From: Candidatus Halobonum tyrrellensis G22
GTDB lineage: Archaea; Halobacteriota; Halobacteria; Halobacteriales; Haloferacaceae
DNA length: 58,711 nucleotides
Assembly: GCF_000495475.1 (NCBI RefSeq)
Contig: NZ_ASGZ01000052.1
Location: 1-58,711 of the forward strand
Direction of reading: 5' to 3'
The notes below the pieces were generated by a model, which did not search any database, was not told the DNA's origin, and worked only from the letters and a program-made list of their open reading frames with translations. A program made the position numbers and the translations under genes. Shown here piece by piece: positions 16,281 to 25,589 of this stretch (within the stretch, counting starts at the first letter, position 1; every line of letters starts with the position of its first letter).

Positions 16281-16550
16281 GTGGCACTCGGCATCCTCGA
16301 TCTGGTCGGACTGGGCGCGAGCCTGCTGTTCGCCATCCCGCTGGCGGGCTACGGTCTCGGGCGGCTCTCGGACGGTGACCCGCTCGTCGGCGCCGCGTTC
16401 GTCGCCGTCGCGGCGCTGATGGTGTACCTCCCCCAGCGACTCACCACGCCCGGCGACATCCCCGGGAAGATAGCGGAACGGACGGTCGGGTCGGCGGTGA
16501 CGACGCCCGACGGCGAGGAGGAACCGGTCGAGCGGTCCGACTCCGAGTGA
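16281..16550 (+). CDS. Small two-helix membrane protein (DUF7533-like)
   Basis: An 89-residue protein with two hydrophobic segments (about 7-25 and 32-52) followed by PQRLTTPGDIPGKIAERTVG, a conserved cytoplasmic segment in small haloarchaeal proteins of this kind, and an acidic tail. GTG 16281 (VALGILDLVGLG) is chosen over the track-like longer start at 16254, because it puts the first helix at the N-terminus. Function unknown. It may be co-transcribed with the DUF502 gene 148 bp upstream. Confidence 0.65.
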   Translation: MALGILDLVGLGASLLFAIPLAGYGLGRLSDGDPLVGAAFVAVAALMVYLPQRLTTPGDIPGKIAERTVGSAVTTPDGEEEPVERSDSE

Positions 16551-16607
16551 GTTCGACGCCGAGCGACCCGGCCGCTCGATCCCGGGTGGGCAGGCCGGCG
16601 GGTCGGC

Positions 16608-17834
16608 TCACCCGCGGTCGTGCGGCACCAGGCTCCGCGGGTACTCCCCGAGCAGTTCGTAGCCGTCGTCGGTGACGACCGCGAGGTCCTCCAGGCGCAC
16701 CCCGCCCGTTTCGGGGTCGTACACGCCCGGCTCTACGGTGACCACGTTCCCGGCTTCGAGTTCGTCACTCCCCGAAGTCGACAGCGACGGCGCCTCGTGG
16801 AGCGAGACGCCGACGCCGTGGCCCGTCGAGTGGACGAACCCGCGGTCGGCGCCGTCGACGCGGAAGCCGTGAGCGGCGAGTTCCGCGGCGGCCTCCTCGT
16901 GGACGGTCGAAGCGGGCACGCCCGCCGCGAGTTCGTCGAGCGCGGCCTCGCGGGCCGCCTCGACGGCGACGTACGCCCGGCGCTCCCAGCCGCCCCCCGA
17001 GTCGACCGCGAACGTCCGCGTCACGTCGCCGTAGTAGCCGTCGGGACCGCGCGGCGAGACGTCGAGCAGGACGGTCTCGCCCGGCCGGACCGCGTCGAGT
17101 CCGGTGAAGTGGAGGTCGGCGGCGGTCGGGCCACAACCCACGACGGTGTTGCCCGCGTCGCGGACGCCGTGGGCGGCGAGGACGCCGTTCACCTGCCGGC
17201 GGAGCCGCTCGGTCGACAGCGGCCCGCCGTTCCAGGTCACCCGGTCGCCGTCCGCCTCGCCGGCCGCGAGTATCGCCTCCGCGCGCGCCACCCCGCGGAG
17301 CGCCGCCCGCTGGACCCGCCGGAGGCGGTCGAGCTCCGCGTCGGCCTTCACGCGGCGCGCCTCGCGGACCGCGGCGGTCGATTCGAGGTCGAATCCCGCG
17401 TTCTCCAGCCGGACCGCCGCGTCGTGCGGGATACCCTGCGGGACGAGCAGCGTCCCGCCGTCGACCCCGCGGGCGTCGAGCGCCGCCGCGGCGCGGACGC
17501 CCGCCGGCGCCCCCTGGTCGGCGGTCCGCACCGTCCCGCCGGGGAACTCCCGGCGGGCCTGGTCGTCGAACAGCGCCGGCGCGCACAGCGTCGCCTCGCC
17601 GGCGGCGAAGACGAACGCGTACGCCCGGTCGGGACCGGAGAAACGGGTCAGATAGCGCAGGTCGTCGTCGAACCGGTCGCCGACCGCGACGAACCCGACC
17701 GCCCCGCGCGCGTCGAGTTCGGCCGCCAGAGAGCCGTAGTCGGTCGCGAGCGCGTCGAGATCCGAGTCCGGCGCCGACTCCGGGTCGGCGCCGGCGGCCG
17801 CGTCCGTCGGGTCCGCGTCGGGGCGGGGTGCCAT
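16608..17834 (-). CDS. M24 family metallopeptidase (Xaa-Pro aminopeptidase-like)
   Basis: A 408-residue protein with an N-terminal creatinase-like domain (about 30-165) and a C-terminal pita-bread peptidase. The five metal ligands of M24 are in place: Asp in VLLDVSPRG, Asp in YGDVTRTF, His in HSTGHGVGVSLHE, Glu in VTVEPGVY and Glu in VRLEDLAVV. It probably cleaves Xaa-Pro dipeptides or N-terminal residues. Residues 1-30 are an acidic Asp/Ala/Pro extension. It starts four bases after the helicase stop, so they form an operon. Confidence 0.9.
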   Translation of the reverse strand: MAPRPDADPTDAAAGADPESAPDSDLDALATDYGSLAAELDARGAVGFVAVGDRFDDDLRYLTRFSGPDRAYAFVFAAGEATLCAPALFDDQARREFPGGTVRTADQGAPAGVRAAAALDARGVDGGTLLVPQGIPHDAAVRLENAGFDLESTAAVREARRVKADAELDRLRRVQRAALRGVARAEAILAAGEADGDRVTWNGGPLSTERLRRQVNGVLAAHGVRDAGNTVVGCGPTAADLHFTGLDAVRPGETVLLDVSPRGPDGYYGDVTRTFAVDSGGGWERRAYVAVEAAREAALDELAAGVPASTVHEEAAAELAAHGFRVDGADRGFVHSTGHGVGVSLHEAPSLSTSGSDELEAGNVVTVEPGVYDPETGGVRLEDLAVVTDDGYELLGEYPRSLVPHDRG

Positions 17835-17838
17835 CCGA

Positions 17839-19695
17839 CTACGCTTCGGGTTCGGGGGCGTCCTGTTCGTCGACGACCTCGCCGACCAGCTCCGCGGGCG
17901 ACTCCTCGCGGGGTTCGTTGTGGAGGAGGACGCTGATCGGCAGCGTGGGCGCGCCGCTCACCAGGCTCTCCATCAGGACGAGCCGCTCTCTCGCGCGGGA
18001 CATCCCGACGTAGAACACGCGCCGCTCGTTGTCGGTGAGGATCGGCACCGGGGTGGTGGTCTTGGTGAACTCCTCGCCGTCGGGCAGGCCGTCCACCTCG
18101 ATCCCCTGCTGGTCGACGCGGGCCGCCATCTGTTCGACCACCTTCTCGGTCAGGTCGGTCGAGACGAACACGTGGTCGGCCTCGCGACCCTTCGCGGAGT
18201 GGATGGTGCCGAGGCGGACCCGGTCGGGGTCCATCTCGGTGTACTCGCCCGCGAAGTACGCCTTGATCGACTTCCGCTGGAACGACGTGATCTTCCGCGC
18301 CATGTCGGCCGCCGACGGCCCGTCGGGCATGAACGGGATGAACCCGGTCACGTCCTCGGGCGAGACGGGGATCTCCGCGAGGTCGTCCTCCTCGGCGGTC
18401 TCCTCTACGTCGTCGATGAAGTCGTACAGGTCGTCGCGGTCGCTCGACCCGAACGCCGAGTCTTGGAGGATGTCGGCCAGCCGGCGCGCCTGGAGCGCGG
18501 TCATCACCTCGTCGCGTTCGGCCGCCTCGACCGCGCGGACGTAGTCGGTCAGCCGGTCGGTCCACATCCGCTGGTCGGTGAGACAGGAGAAGGGGATCCC
18601 CTCGCTGATGAACTCGTCGATGAACTGGAACATCTGGTAGCGCGCGCGGAACAGCACCATCAGCGTCTCGTCGGTGCCCTTGACCGTCGCGCGCACGTTC
18701 CGCACCAAGTCGAGCATCGACGGCGACTCCACCGCCTCGACCGACCCGCCCTCCTTGCGCGGGTGGAGGTCCTTCTCCTGGCGCTTGTCGATGTGGCGGA
18801 TCTCCCGGTTGACGACGTTGAGGATGTTCGACGGCAGGCGGTAGGAGTTGGGCAACACCTCGTCGTGGGTCACCTCGGTGTCCAACAGGAGGTCGGGGTC
18901 GGCGCCCTGCCAGGCGTACACGACCTGGTCGTCGTCGCCCGCGATCAGGCACTTCCGCATGTGGGGGCGCCACTCCTCGTACACCGCGTACTGCAGCGTC
19001 GTGATGTCCTGGAACTCGTCGATGATCAGGTAGTCGACGTTCGGCAGCAGCGACCGCTGTTGGACCCGTTCGAGCATGTCCGCGAACCCGACCAGGTCGT
19101 GGTCGCCCTTGTAGTTGCGCCAGCCGCGGATCGCCTCGGGGATGTCGACCCGGTCGTCGTCGGACGGCCACGTCGGGGTGTACTTGTTCCCCTCCTGGGC
19201 GTTGGGGTCGATGTCCGGCGGGAGCCGCACCTCCTCGACGTCCCACTGGAAGGGGACGTCGTACCAGTCGGCGACGTCGCGGTTCGTCCGCTGGAGCCAC
19301 TGGGAGGTGGCGATCACCTTGTTGCCGAGCGTCGTCGACCGGGCGGTCCGCCGGCCGCCGCCGGAGTACTCGTCCTCGTACTCGATGCCGTAGTCGTCAC
19401 AGAACCCCTCCTTGTCGTCCTCGCCGACCACGTCCCCGCGCGAGAGGTCGAGCAGTTCGTACGCCTTCGCGTGCATCGTGGCGACGTTCCCCTGCAGGTG
19501 ACGGGGCGTGGTGTCGAGCCGCTCGGCCAGTCGCTCGCGGATCTCCGCGGCGGCGGCGCGGGTGTACGAGACGACGAGGATGTCGCGGACGCTGACGCCC
19601 TCCTCGGAGATGATCCCCTCGACGCGGTCGAGGAGCGCGGTCGTCTTCCCGCTGCCGGGCCCACCGAACAGTCGGGTGACCGTCGGGTCGCTCAT
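17839..19695 (-). CDS. UvrD/Rep-like superfamily 1 helicase
   Basis: A roughly 618-residue ATP-dependent DNA helicase. Motifs in order: LFGGPGSGKTTALLD (Walker A), VSYTRAAAAEIRERL (Ia), DYLIIDEFQDIT (II), LIAGDDDQVVYAWQGA (III), LPNSYRLPSNI (IV), TIHSAKGREADHVFV (V) and VFYVGMSRARERLVLM (VI). It is shorter than bacterial UvrD and has an insertion between Ia and II (about 70-190). I prefer ATG 19695: GGTGA lies just upstream and a TATA-like GCTTATG lies about 27 bp before. ATG 19722 would add nine residues. It probably acts in repair or replication restart. It is upstream of the M24 peptidase in an operon. Confidence 0.9.
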   Translation of the reverse strand: MSDPTVTRLFGGPGSGKTTALLDRVEGIISEEGVSVRDILVVSYTRAAAAEIRERLAERLDTTPRHLQGNVATMHAKAYELLDLSRGDVVGEDDKEGFCDDYGIEYEDEYSGGGRRTARSTTLGNKVIATSQWLQRTNRDVADWYDVPFQWDVEEVRLPPDIDPNAQEGNKYTPTWPSDDDRVDIPEAIRGWRNYKGDHDLVGFADMLERVQQRSLLPNVDYLIIDEFQDITTLQYAVYEEWRPHMRKCLIAGDDDQVVYAWQGADPDLLLDTEVTHDEVLPNSYRLPSNILNVVNREIRHIDKRQEKDLHPRKEGGSVEAVESPSMLDLVRNVRATVKGTDETLMVLFRARYQMFQFIDEFISEGIPFSCLTDQRMWTDRLTDYVRAVEAAERDEVMTALQARRLADILQDSAFGSSDRDDLYDFIDDVEETAEEDDLAEIPVSPEDVTGFIPFMPDGPSAADMARKITSFQRKSIKAYFAGEYTEMDPDRVRLGTIHSAKGREADHVFVSTDLTEKVVEQMAARVDQQGIEVDGLPDGEEFTKTTTPVPILTDNERRVFYVGMSRARERLVLMESLVSGAPTLPISVLLHNEPREESPAELVGEVVDEQDAPEPEA

Positions 19696-19894
19696 TGTCA
19701 CCCAGTCGGGGTCCTGCGGCATAAGCGCCGTGTTTCACCTCAACCCGCGGAGACGAACGGCTCGCGGACGGACGAGCGGCCCGCGTCCCGCGGGTCGGGC
19801 GCGGGGTGGGAGTCGACTAACGGAGTCGGCTCCCGGTCGGCCGGCACCGCTCGCGGATGCCGGCGCGAAGAAGGTCGTATCGGAGCCGTTCGAC

Positions 19895-20083
19895 TCAGTC
19901 GGAGGCGGGTCGCCAGCCGCAGACGCCGCACTCGTCGGCCCCGTCGTCGTGGAGGCCCCCGCAGTCGGGACACTGTTTCTTGTTATACGACTCCTCCCAG
20001 CCCGGTGAGTCGGGCTCGTGACCGCGGCTGGTGAGGAACTCGTCGAACAGGTCGTCGTCGTCGGAACGGGGTGCCGACGCCAT
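19895..20083 (-). CDS. Small zinc-ribbon protein
   Basis: A 62-residue protein with a disordered acidic N-terminus (SDDDDLFDEFL), a central GWEESYNKKQ and a C-terminal zinc ribbon CPDCGGLH...CGVCGW with four cysteines. This kind of tiny zinc protein is abundant in haloarchaea, and several influence growth or biofilm behaviour in Haloferax; a role here is not shown. AT-rich sequence with a TATA-like ACATAG lies just upstream of its start (20084-20120). Confidence 0.8.
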   Translation of the reverse strand: MASAPRSDDDDLFDEFLTSRGHEPDSPGWEESYNKKQCPDCGGLHDDGADECGVCGWRPASD

Positions 20084-20241
20084 ACATGCTACGCTATGTC
20101 ATACCACTACATAGGTCTTTGGGTGGCTCCCACCGTCCGAGAATCGGCAGACGGGAGCGGTGTGGGCGGCCACGTGCGGCGGTTTCGGTGACCCGGCGGT
20201 CCACGGGGGCACGCCCGGGCGTCGGGGGTTCCCTCGGTGGG

Positions 20242-20272
20242 GACCCCCACGACTAACGTCGTGGGAGGGGTC
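20242..20272 (-). terminator. Hairpin at the 3' end of the M32 carboxypeptidase gene
   Basis: GACCCC (20242-20247) pairs with GGGGTC (20267-20272), and inside it CACGAC (20248-20253) pairs with GTCGTG (20258-20263) around loop TAAC. The structure overlaps the stop codon of the leftward carboxypeptidase gene. It could end transcription or protect the mRNA 3' end. There is no T-run. Confidence 0.45.
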
Positions 20273-21800
20273 AGAGGTCGTAGAGGTCGCCGAACTTCGA
20301 CTCGACGTAGTCGACGAAGTACTCCGCCGTGAGCGGTTCGCCCGTCGCCTCCGCGACGAGTTCGTCGGTGGGGTAGCGTCGGCCGTGGCGGTGGACGTTG
20401 TCGGTCATCCACTCCCACAGCGGTTCGAGGTCGCCCTCGCGGATCAGCGCGTCCACGTCGCCCAGGTCGTCGCACATCGCGGCGTCGAGTTGGGCCGCGA
20501 GCACCGAGCCGATGGTGTAGCTCTGGAACGCCGCGAACCGCCCCGACCAGTGGATGTCCTGGAGCACCCCCTCCGCGTCGGTGTCGGGCGTGACGCCGAG
20601 GTACTCCTCCATCTTCTCGTCCCACACGTCGGGGAGGTCGTCGGCCGCGGTATCGCCCTCGACGAACGCGCGGTCGACCTCACACCGGAGGATTATGTGG
20701 AGGTGGTAGGTGAGTTCGTCCGCCTCGACGCGGATGAGGTTGTCCGGGTAGACGTGGTTGATCGCGGCGTACGCCTCCTCGGCGCTCGCGTCCGTTCCGA
20801 GGTGTTCGTTGACCGTGTCGACGAACCGCTCCCAGAACGGCCGGGTGCGCGCGACGTGGTTCTCCCAGAAGCGCGACTGCGACTCGTGGACGCCGCTGGA
20901 GAGCGACTCGCCCAGCGGTTCGCCGAACCGGCCCCGGGGCAAGCCGAGGTTGTAGCTGGCGTGGCCGAACTCGTGGACCGTCGACGTGAGCGCCCCCAGC
21001 GGGTCGTCGGGGTCGTAGCGGGTGGTGATCCGCGAGTCGAACTGGTTGCCCGACGTGAACGGGTGCGCGGAGACGTCGAGGCGGCCGCGGTCGTCCGGGA
21101 AGTTCAGCAGGTCGAGTACGTCCTCCGAGAGCGCCCGCTGGGTCGCGTCGTCGTACGGGCCGGCGTCGGCGAACGGCGTGGGGAGGTCGGTCCCGGTGGC
21201 CCTGATGTCGTCGATGAGCGGGATCAGCGCCTCCTTCAACTCCTCGAATATCTCCGCCATCCGGGAGATGGGGAGGTACGGCTCGCCGTCCTCGTACATC
21301 ACCTCGTACGCCGGCCGGTCGGGGTCGATCGCCTCCGCGCGGTCGACGTGGAGCTCGCGGAGCGTCTCCAGTTCCGGCGCGAACGACGCGAAGTCGTCCG
21401 CCTCTTTCGCCTCCTGCCACACCTGCTGGCTGTGCGACCGGTGTTCGGTCAGTTCCTCGACCAACTCGCCGGGGAGGCTCCGGTTGCGGTCGTGCCGTCT
21501 GCGGACCTCGCGGACGTTCGCCGCGCGCTCGTCGTCCAACTCGCACCCCTCGGCGGCGTCGAGGGCGTCCGCCATCGCGTCGCTCGTCAGCTTCTCGTGG
21601 GTCGTCCCCGACAGCGCCGCCAACTGCTTGCCGCGGGCGGGCGTGCCCCCCTCCGGCATCGTCACCTGCTGGTCCCAGTAGAGGACGCCCGCCCCGCTCT
21701 CCAGGTGGGCGATCCGGCGGTACCGCTCCATCAGGTCGCGGTACGCCGCCGGGCTGTCGTCGGTCACCGTCGAGTCGAGGTCGGTCGAGGCCTGGCTCAC
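20271..21800 (-). CDS. M32 family metallocarboxypeptidase
   Basis: A 509-residue zinc carboxypeptidase of the thermostable carboxypeptidase 1 (Taq) family, removing C-terminal residues from peptides. The zinc motif HEFGHASYN is preceded by LTSTV, and the third ligand Glu is in GVHESQSRFWEN. The conserved GNQFDSRITTRY and IRVEADELTYHLHIILR are present. The length is typical (about 500). It starts at ATG 21800 and is probably cytoplasmic since no signal peptide is seen. A hairpin overlaps its 3' end. Confidence 0.93.
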   Translation of the reverse strand: MSQASTDLDSTVTDDSPAAYRDLMERYRRIAHLESGAGVLYWDQQVTMPEGGTPARGKQLAALSGTTHEKLTSDAMADALDAAEGCELDDERAANVREVRRRHDRNRSLPGELVEELTEHRSHSQQVWQEAKEADDFASFAPELETLRELHVDRAEAIDPDRPAYEVMYEDGEPYLPISRMAEIFEELKEALIPLIDDIRATGTDLPTPFADAGPYDDATQRALSEDVLDLLNFPDDRGRLDVSAHPFTSGNQFDSRITTRYDPDDPLGALTSTVHEFGHASYNLGLPRGRFGEPLGESLSSGVHESQSRFWENHVARTRPFWERFVDTVNEHLGTDASAEEAYAAINHVYPDNLIRVEADELTYHLHIILRCEVDRAFVEGDTAADDLPDVWDEKMEEYLGVTPDTDAEGVLQDIHWSGRFAAFQSYTIGSVLAAQLDAAMCDDLGDVDALIREGDLEPLWEWMTDNVHRHGRRYPTDELVAEATGEPLTAEYFVDYVESKFGDLYDL

Positions 21801-21902
21801 ACCCGCGGGTGTGTGCGGGTCGGTATCAACTCCCGGGTGGACCGCGTGGATCGCCGACTTCGGGGCGGGGCGCGGCGTCGCGGGTCGGTACGAGCGGCCC
21901 GC

Positions 21903-22769
21903 TCAGTCCGCGCGGAACCCCTTCACGCGGTCGATGTTCCACGCGAACGACTTGCCGTTCTCCGTCGGCGTCTCCAAGACGAGGGGAACGTCCAGGAGCT
22001 CCTCGTGGTTGACGAACGCGCGCATCCCCTCCTCGCCGATGTGGCCCTCGCCGACGTGGGCGTGTTCGTCCTTGTTGGTGCCGCGGGCGTGTTTCGAGTC
22101 GTTGAGGTGGACACACTGGAGGTGCTCCAGTCCGACCACGTCGTCGAGTTCCGCCACCGTCTCGCGGACGCCGTCGGCCGTCGAGAGGTCGTACCCCGCG
22201 GCGAACGCGTGGGCGGTGTCGAGACAGACGTCGAGGGCCTGGGCGGAGCGGTCGAGCACCGCCGCCAGGTGTTCGAACTCGCCGCCGAGTTTGGTTCCCG
22301 ACCCCGCGTCCGACTCCACGAGGACGGTGACGCCGTCGGGCACGTCGAGTTCGTCGAGGGCGCTCGCGGCGTTGTCGAGGCCCTGCTCGACGCCCGCGCC
22401 GGTGTGCGCGCCGAGGTGGACGTTGACGTAGGGAACGTCGAGCGCCGCGGCGGCGTCGACCTCCGCTTGCATCGACTCGACCGACTTCTCGCGCAGGTCC
22501 GGCTTCGGCGTACAGAGGTTCACGAGGTACGACGAGTGGATCACCCACGGCCCCACGTCGTGTTCCGCGGAGGTGGAGCGGAACCGCTCGGCCTCCTCGT
22601 CGTCGATGTTGGGCGCCTGCCACACCTGCGGCGAGTGGGTGAATATCTGCCCGCAGTTCCCCCCGTCGTCGACGACGTCGTCGACGGCGTTGTACACCCC
22701 GCCGGCTATCGACTCGTGGGCGCCGACCCGGAGGTCCGTGTCCGCGTTCGCGTCCGCGTCCGTACTCAT
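21903..22769 (-). CDS. nfo: Endonuclease IV (AP endonuclease, Nfo)
   Basis: A 288-residue TIM-barrel enzyme that cuts DNA 5' to abasic sites in base excision repair. Metal-binding segments: GAHESIAGG near the N-terminus, [17 protein letters not shown] (Glu), [34 protein letters not shown] and [11 protein letters not shown] 22769 gives an acidic leader ([11 protein letters not shown]) before the family start. Upstream in-frame sequence overlaps the neighbour and is rejected. It lies 44 bp downstream of the lipoate ligase-like gene on the same strand. Confidence 0.93.
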   Translation of the reverse strand: MSTDADANADTDLRVGAHESIAGGVYNAVDDVVDDGGNCGQIFTHSPQVWQAPNIDDEEAERFRSTSAEHDVGPWVIHSSYLVNLCTPKPDLREKSVESMQAEVDAAAALDVPYVNVHLGAHTGAGVEQGLDNAASALDELDVPDGVTVLVESDAGSGTKLGGEFEHLAAVLDRSAQALDVCLDTAHAFAAGYDLSTADGVRETVAELDDVVGLEHLQCVHLNDSKHARGTNKDEHAHVGEGHIGEEGMRAFVNHEELLDVPLVLETPTENGKSFAWNIDRVKGFRAD

Positions 22770-22813
22770 ATCCCCCCTCGCGGGTCGGGCGGCAAAGCCG
22801 TATCGAAACCCGG

Positions 22814-23641
22814 CTACCGTCCGCCGGGGTCCCGCCGCACCCACTCGTCGGCGCGGTACTTCTCGTCGGCTATCGCCTCCGCGCGGTCGAGTTCGGCGTC
22901 GGTCCACGCGCCCTCGTCCGCGCCGGCCCACTCCCCGAGCGCACCCTCGAACGCCGCCACCGCCTCCGCGCGGGAGGCGTCTGTCAACTCGGCGATACCG
23001 ACGACCCGCTCGCGGAACTCGGCCGCACTCACGCCCGAGTCGGCGAAACACCCGAGGTGGGCGTCGGGCAGCGACTCGTACGTGACCGAGCCGTGCTGGA
23101 TGACCGCGTCGTCGCGGCGGTACTGGGCGTTGCCCGAGAGCTTCCGGCCCCCGCCGCCCCCCGAGAGCACGTCGTGTGCGGGGTGGAGTCCCCGGAGGTA
23201 GCACGCGGGCTGGTAGACGGCGGGGCGCTCCTCGTCGGCGTAGCCGGCGTCGACGCCCAGCCGCGCGAACGCGTCGAGGACGGGCGTACACAGCAGGTGG
23301 TAGGCGTCCAGCAGGTCCCCGGGGAGTTCGTCGGCGGGCGCGGCGATACTGTACGAGATATCACCCGCCGAGTCGTGGTAGATGCCGCCGCCGCCGGTCT
23401 GTCTGCGCGTCACGTCGACGCCCGCCGTCCGACACCCGTCCCAGTCGACGGTGTCGGGGTCCTGGTGGTAGCCGAGCGAGAGACACGACGGTGCCCAGCG
23501 GTACACCCGGACGGTGCGGGGGCCGCCCGCGGCGGCCGTCTCGGCGGCCACCTCGTCGAGCGCCATGTTCAGCGGTCCCGGACGCGCCTCCTCGCGTATC
23601 AGTCGCCACTCCCCGTCGGGGACACCGTCTGCGGGCTCCAT
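22814..23641 (-). CDS. Lipoate-protein ligase A family protein
   Basis: A 275-residue protein of the BPL/LplA/LipB superfamily. Visible: MALDEV, the [13 protein letters not shown] segment, [14 protein letters not shown] (the RRxTGGGxVxHD lipoyl-AMP motif), SYSI and [13 protein letters not shown] with the active-site Lys. The domain adenylates lipoate or octanoate and attaches it to E2 or GcvH lysines. It carries extra C-terminal sequence of about 60 residues. It could be a true ligase or an octanoyltransferase; that cannot be settled here. Confidence 0.85.
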   Translation of the reverse strand: MEPADGVPDGEWRLIREEARPGPLNMALDEVAAETAAAGGPRTVRVYRWAPSCLSLGYHQDPDTVDWDGCRTAGVDVTRRQTGGGGIYHDSAGDISYSIAAPADELPGDLLDAYHLLCTPVLDAFARLGVDAGYADEERPAVYQPACYLRGLHPAHDVLSGGGGGRKLSGNAQYRRDDAVIQHGSVTYESLPDAHLGCFADSGVSAAEFRERVVGIAELTDASRAEAVAAFEGALGEWAGADEGAWTDAELDRAEAIADEKYRADEWVRRDPGGR

Positions 23642-23762
23642 GCGCGTCGTCGGCCGCGGGCGGGCAAGTCGCTTGCGACCCGAGCGACCCGCGGCGGGGC
23701 GAGAGACCGCCGTCGCGGGCCGCGACCGACCCCTTTTACCGCACGGCGGGCCACGCACACCC

Positions 23763-24674
23763 ATGGTCGAGAACGTCGCGGGGGTGATGGCCGAACTCGA
23801 AGCCGGCGACTTCTACCTGCTGTCGGGCGTCGAGCAGGGGATGCGCTTCTCCGAGTGGGTGAAACGGGAGAAACTCCCCGACTACGCCGACCTCACCGAC
23901 GAGGAGGTGGACTACCGGGTGCAGCGCTGTGCCGAGCGGGGGCTGGTCCAACGGAAGACGATCCAGTACGAGGGCTACCAGCTCACGTTCGAGGGGTACG
24001 ACGCGCTCGCGCTCCGGACGTTCGCCGAACGCGAGACCATCTCCGGCGTGGGCGCGCCGCTCGGGGTGGGCAAGGAGAGCGACGTCTACGAGGTGGAGTC
24101 GTACCGCCCGTTCGCGCTGAAGTTCCACCGCGAGGGGTTCACCAACTTCCGGCAGGTCAGCAAGGAGCGCGACTACACCGCGGACAACCACCACGTCTCG
24201 TGGCAGTACACCGCCCGGAAGGCGGCCGAGCGGGAGTACGCCGCGCTCGAAGACCTGTATCCGCAGGTGTCGGTGCCCCAGCCGGTCGACCACAACCGCC
24301 ACGCCATCGTGATGGAGAAGCTCCCCGGGCCGGAACTCGCGAACGCGAAGCTCCGCTCCGAGCAGGTGGTGGGCGTGCTCGACCTGGTGCTCAGGGAGAT
24401 GGACGCCGCCTACCGCGCGGGGTACGTCCACGCCGACATGAGCGAGCACAACGTCGCCATCAGCGACGAGGGCGTCGTCGTGTTCGACTGGCCCCAGTCG
24501 GTCGAGACGGACCACGAGAACGCCGACGAGCTGCTCGCGCGCGACGCCGGGAACGTGGTGGGCTACTTCGAGCGGAAGTACCCCAACGAGACGCCCGACG
24601 TGGACGCCGACGCCGTCGCGAACGCCGTCGCCGACGGGCGCTTCGAGTCCATCCGAGAGCTGAGCGAGGCGTGA
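23763..24674 (+). CDS. rio2: RIO2 family atypical serine kinase/ATPase
   Basis: A 303-residue protein with an N-terminal winged helix (about 1-85; LLSGVEQGMRFSEWVKRE, then DEEVDYRVQRCAERGLV) and a RIO kinase domain. The nucleotide loop is GVGKESDVYEV, the ATP Lys is in FALKFHREG, the catalytic loop is YVHADMSEHNVAI and the metal Asp is in VVVFDWPQS. Rio2 acts in 40S/30S ribosomal subunit maturation. A TATA-like CCTTTTACC at 23732-23740 lies about 25 bp before ATG 23763, so the mRNA is probably leaderless. Confidence 0.95.
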   Translation: MVENVAGVMAELEAGDFYLLSGVEQGMRFSEWVKREKLPDYADLTDEEVDYRVQRCAERGLVQRKTIQYEGYQLTFEGYDALALRTFAERETISGVGAPLGVGKESDVYEVESYRPFALKFHREGFTNFRQVSKERDYTADNHHVSWQYTARKAAEREYAALEDLYPQVSVPQPVDHNRHAIVMEKLPGPELANAKLRSEQVVGVLDLVLREMDAAYRAGYVHADMSEHNVAISDEGVVVFDWPQSVETDHENADELLARDAGNVVGYFERKYPNETPDVDADAVANAVADGRFESIRELSEA

Positions 24675-24811
24675 CCGGCCGCAGGGGGCGAACGACGCCT
24701 CGAACGGCGGCGAGCCGCCCGGGAAACGGGACGCGGAACGGTGCGACACTGACGCACGGTCGAGCGGCGTTCGAAGTGCTTAACAGCGCCGCACCGGTAC
24801 GTCCGCCAACT

Positions 24812-24916
24812 CGCTGGCACGTGGGCCGCCAGCGGGCACCCGGTCCGCCCGGGACGACATGTGGTCGGCGGGCGTCGTCCGACGCCCGAGGGCGGGGGAC
24901 CCGCCCGACCGCCGAC
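24812..24916 (+). ncRNA. Hairpin-rich leader upstream of eL15 (possible structured RNA)
   Basis: A TATA-like GTGCTTAAC (24776-24784) would start RNA near 24807, about 138 nt before the eL15 ATG. Perfect pairings follow: CGCTGGC (24812-24818)/GCCAGCG (24828-24834); CCCGG (24839-24843)/CCGGG (24849-24853); and a three-way junction. In that junction GTCGGC (24864-24869)/GCCGAC (24911-24916) encloses GGGCGTCG/CGACGCCC (24870-24887) and GGGCGGG/CCCGCCC (24890-24906). It may be an autoregulatory leader or an independent small RNA. No kink-turn or C/D box is seen. GC content raises the chance background. Confidence 0.4.
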
Positions 24917-24944
24917 TGAATCGCAAGCGCCCGCGGAGCAACCC

Positions 24945-25535
24945 ATGGCACGAAGTTTCTACTCGCACATCAAGGAAGCCTGGCGGAACCCGGACGACGG
25001 GAAACTCGCCGAGCTACAGTGGCAGCGCAAGCAGGAGTGGCGCGAGCAGGGCGCCATCGTCCGCATCGACCGACCGACGCGGCTCGACAAGGCGCGCGAA
25101 CTCGGCTACAAGGCCAAGCAGGGCGTCGTGATGGCGCGCGTCTCCGTCCGGAAGGGCGGCGCGCGCAAACAGCGGCACAAGGCCGGCCGCCGGAGCAAGC
25201 GGCAGGGCGTCAACCGGATCGGCCGCCGGAAGTCGATCCAGCGCATCGGCGAGGAGCGCGTCTCGCGGAAGTACCCCAACATGCGCGTGCTCGCCTCCTA
25301 CCCCGTCGGGCAGGACGGCTCCCAGAAGTGGTTCGAGACGATCCTGGTCGACCCCGAACACCCCGCCATCGAGTCCGACGACGACCTAAACTGGATCTGT
25401 CAGGACACCCAGAAGGGGCGCGCGTTCCGCGGGCTGACGAACGCCGGCAAGAGCAACCGCGGCCTCCGCACGCGCGGGAAGGGCGCCGAGAAGACCCGTC
25501 CCAGCGTGACGAGCAACCAGCGCGGCGGGAAGTAA
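24945..25535 (+). CDS. rpl15e: Large-subunit ribosomal protein eL15
   Basis: A 196-residue archaeal/eukaryotic ribosomal protein of the 50S subunit. MARSFYSHIKEAWRNP, the basic QGVVMARVSVRKGGARKQR segment, RRKSIQRIGEERVSRKYPNMRVL and the C-terminal KSNRGLRTRGKGAEKTRPS are the family pattern. It is strongly basic, unlike most neighbours, as expected for an rRNA-binding protein. It is a single gene, preceded by the structured leader described separately. Confidence 0.97.
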   Translation: MARSFYSHIKEAWRNPDDGKLAELQWQRKQEWREQGAIVRIDRPTRLDKARELGYKAKQGVVMARVSVRKGGARKQRHKAGRRSKRQGVNRIGRRKSIQRIGEERVSRKYPNMRVLASYPVGQDGSQKWFETILVDPEHPAIESDDDLNWICQDTQKGRAFRGLTNAGKSNRGLRTRGKGAEKTRPSVTSNQRGGK

Positions 25536-25589
25536 CGCCGCCGCGCGGTCCGGCGACGGACTCTTTCGCGGACCGACCCTACCCGGTCC

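Noticed and set aside
24800-24920. H/ACA or C/D guide RNA in the eL15 leader
   Set aside because: An ACA occurs at 24857-24859 after a stem, but there is no kink-turn or k-loop GA pair and the pocket geometry is wrong; no C box is present for the C/D type.
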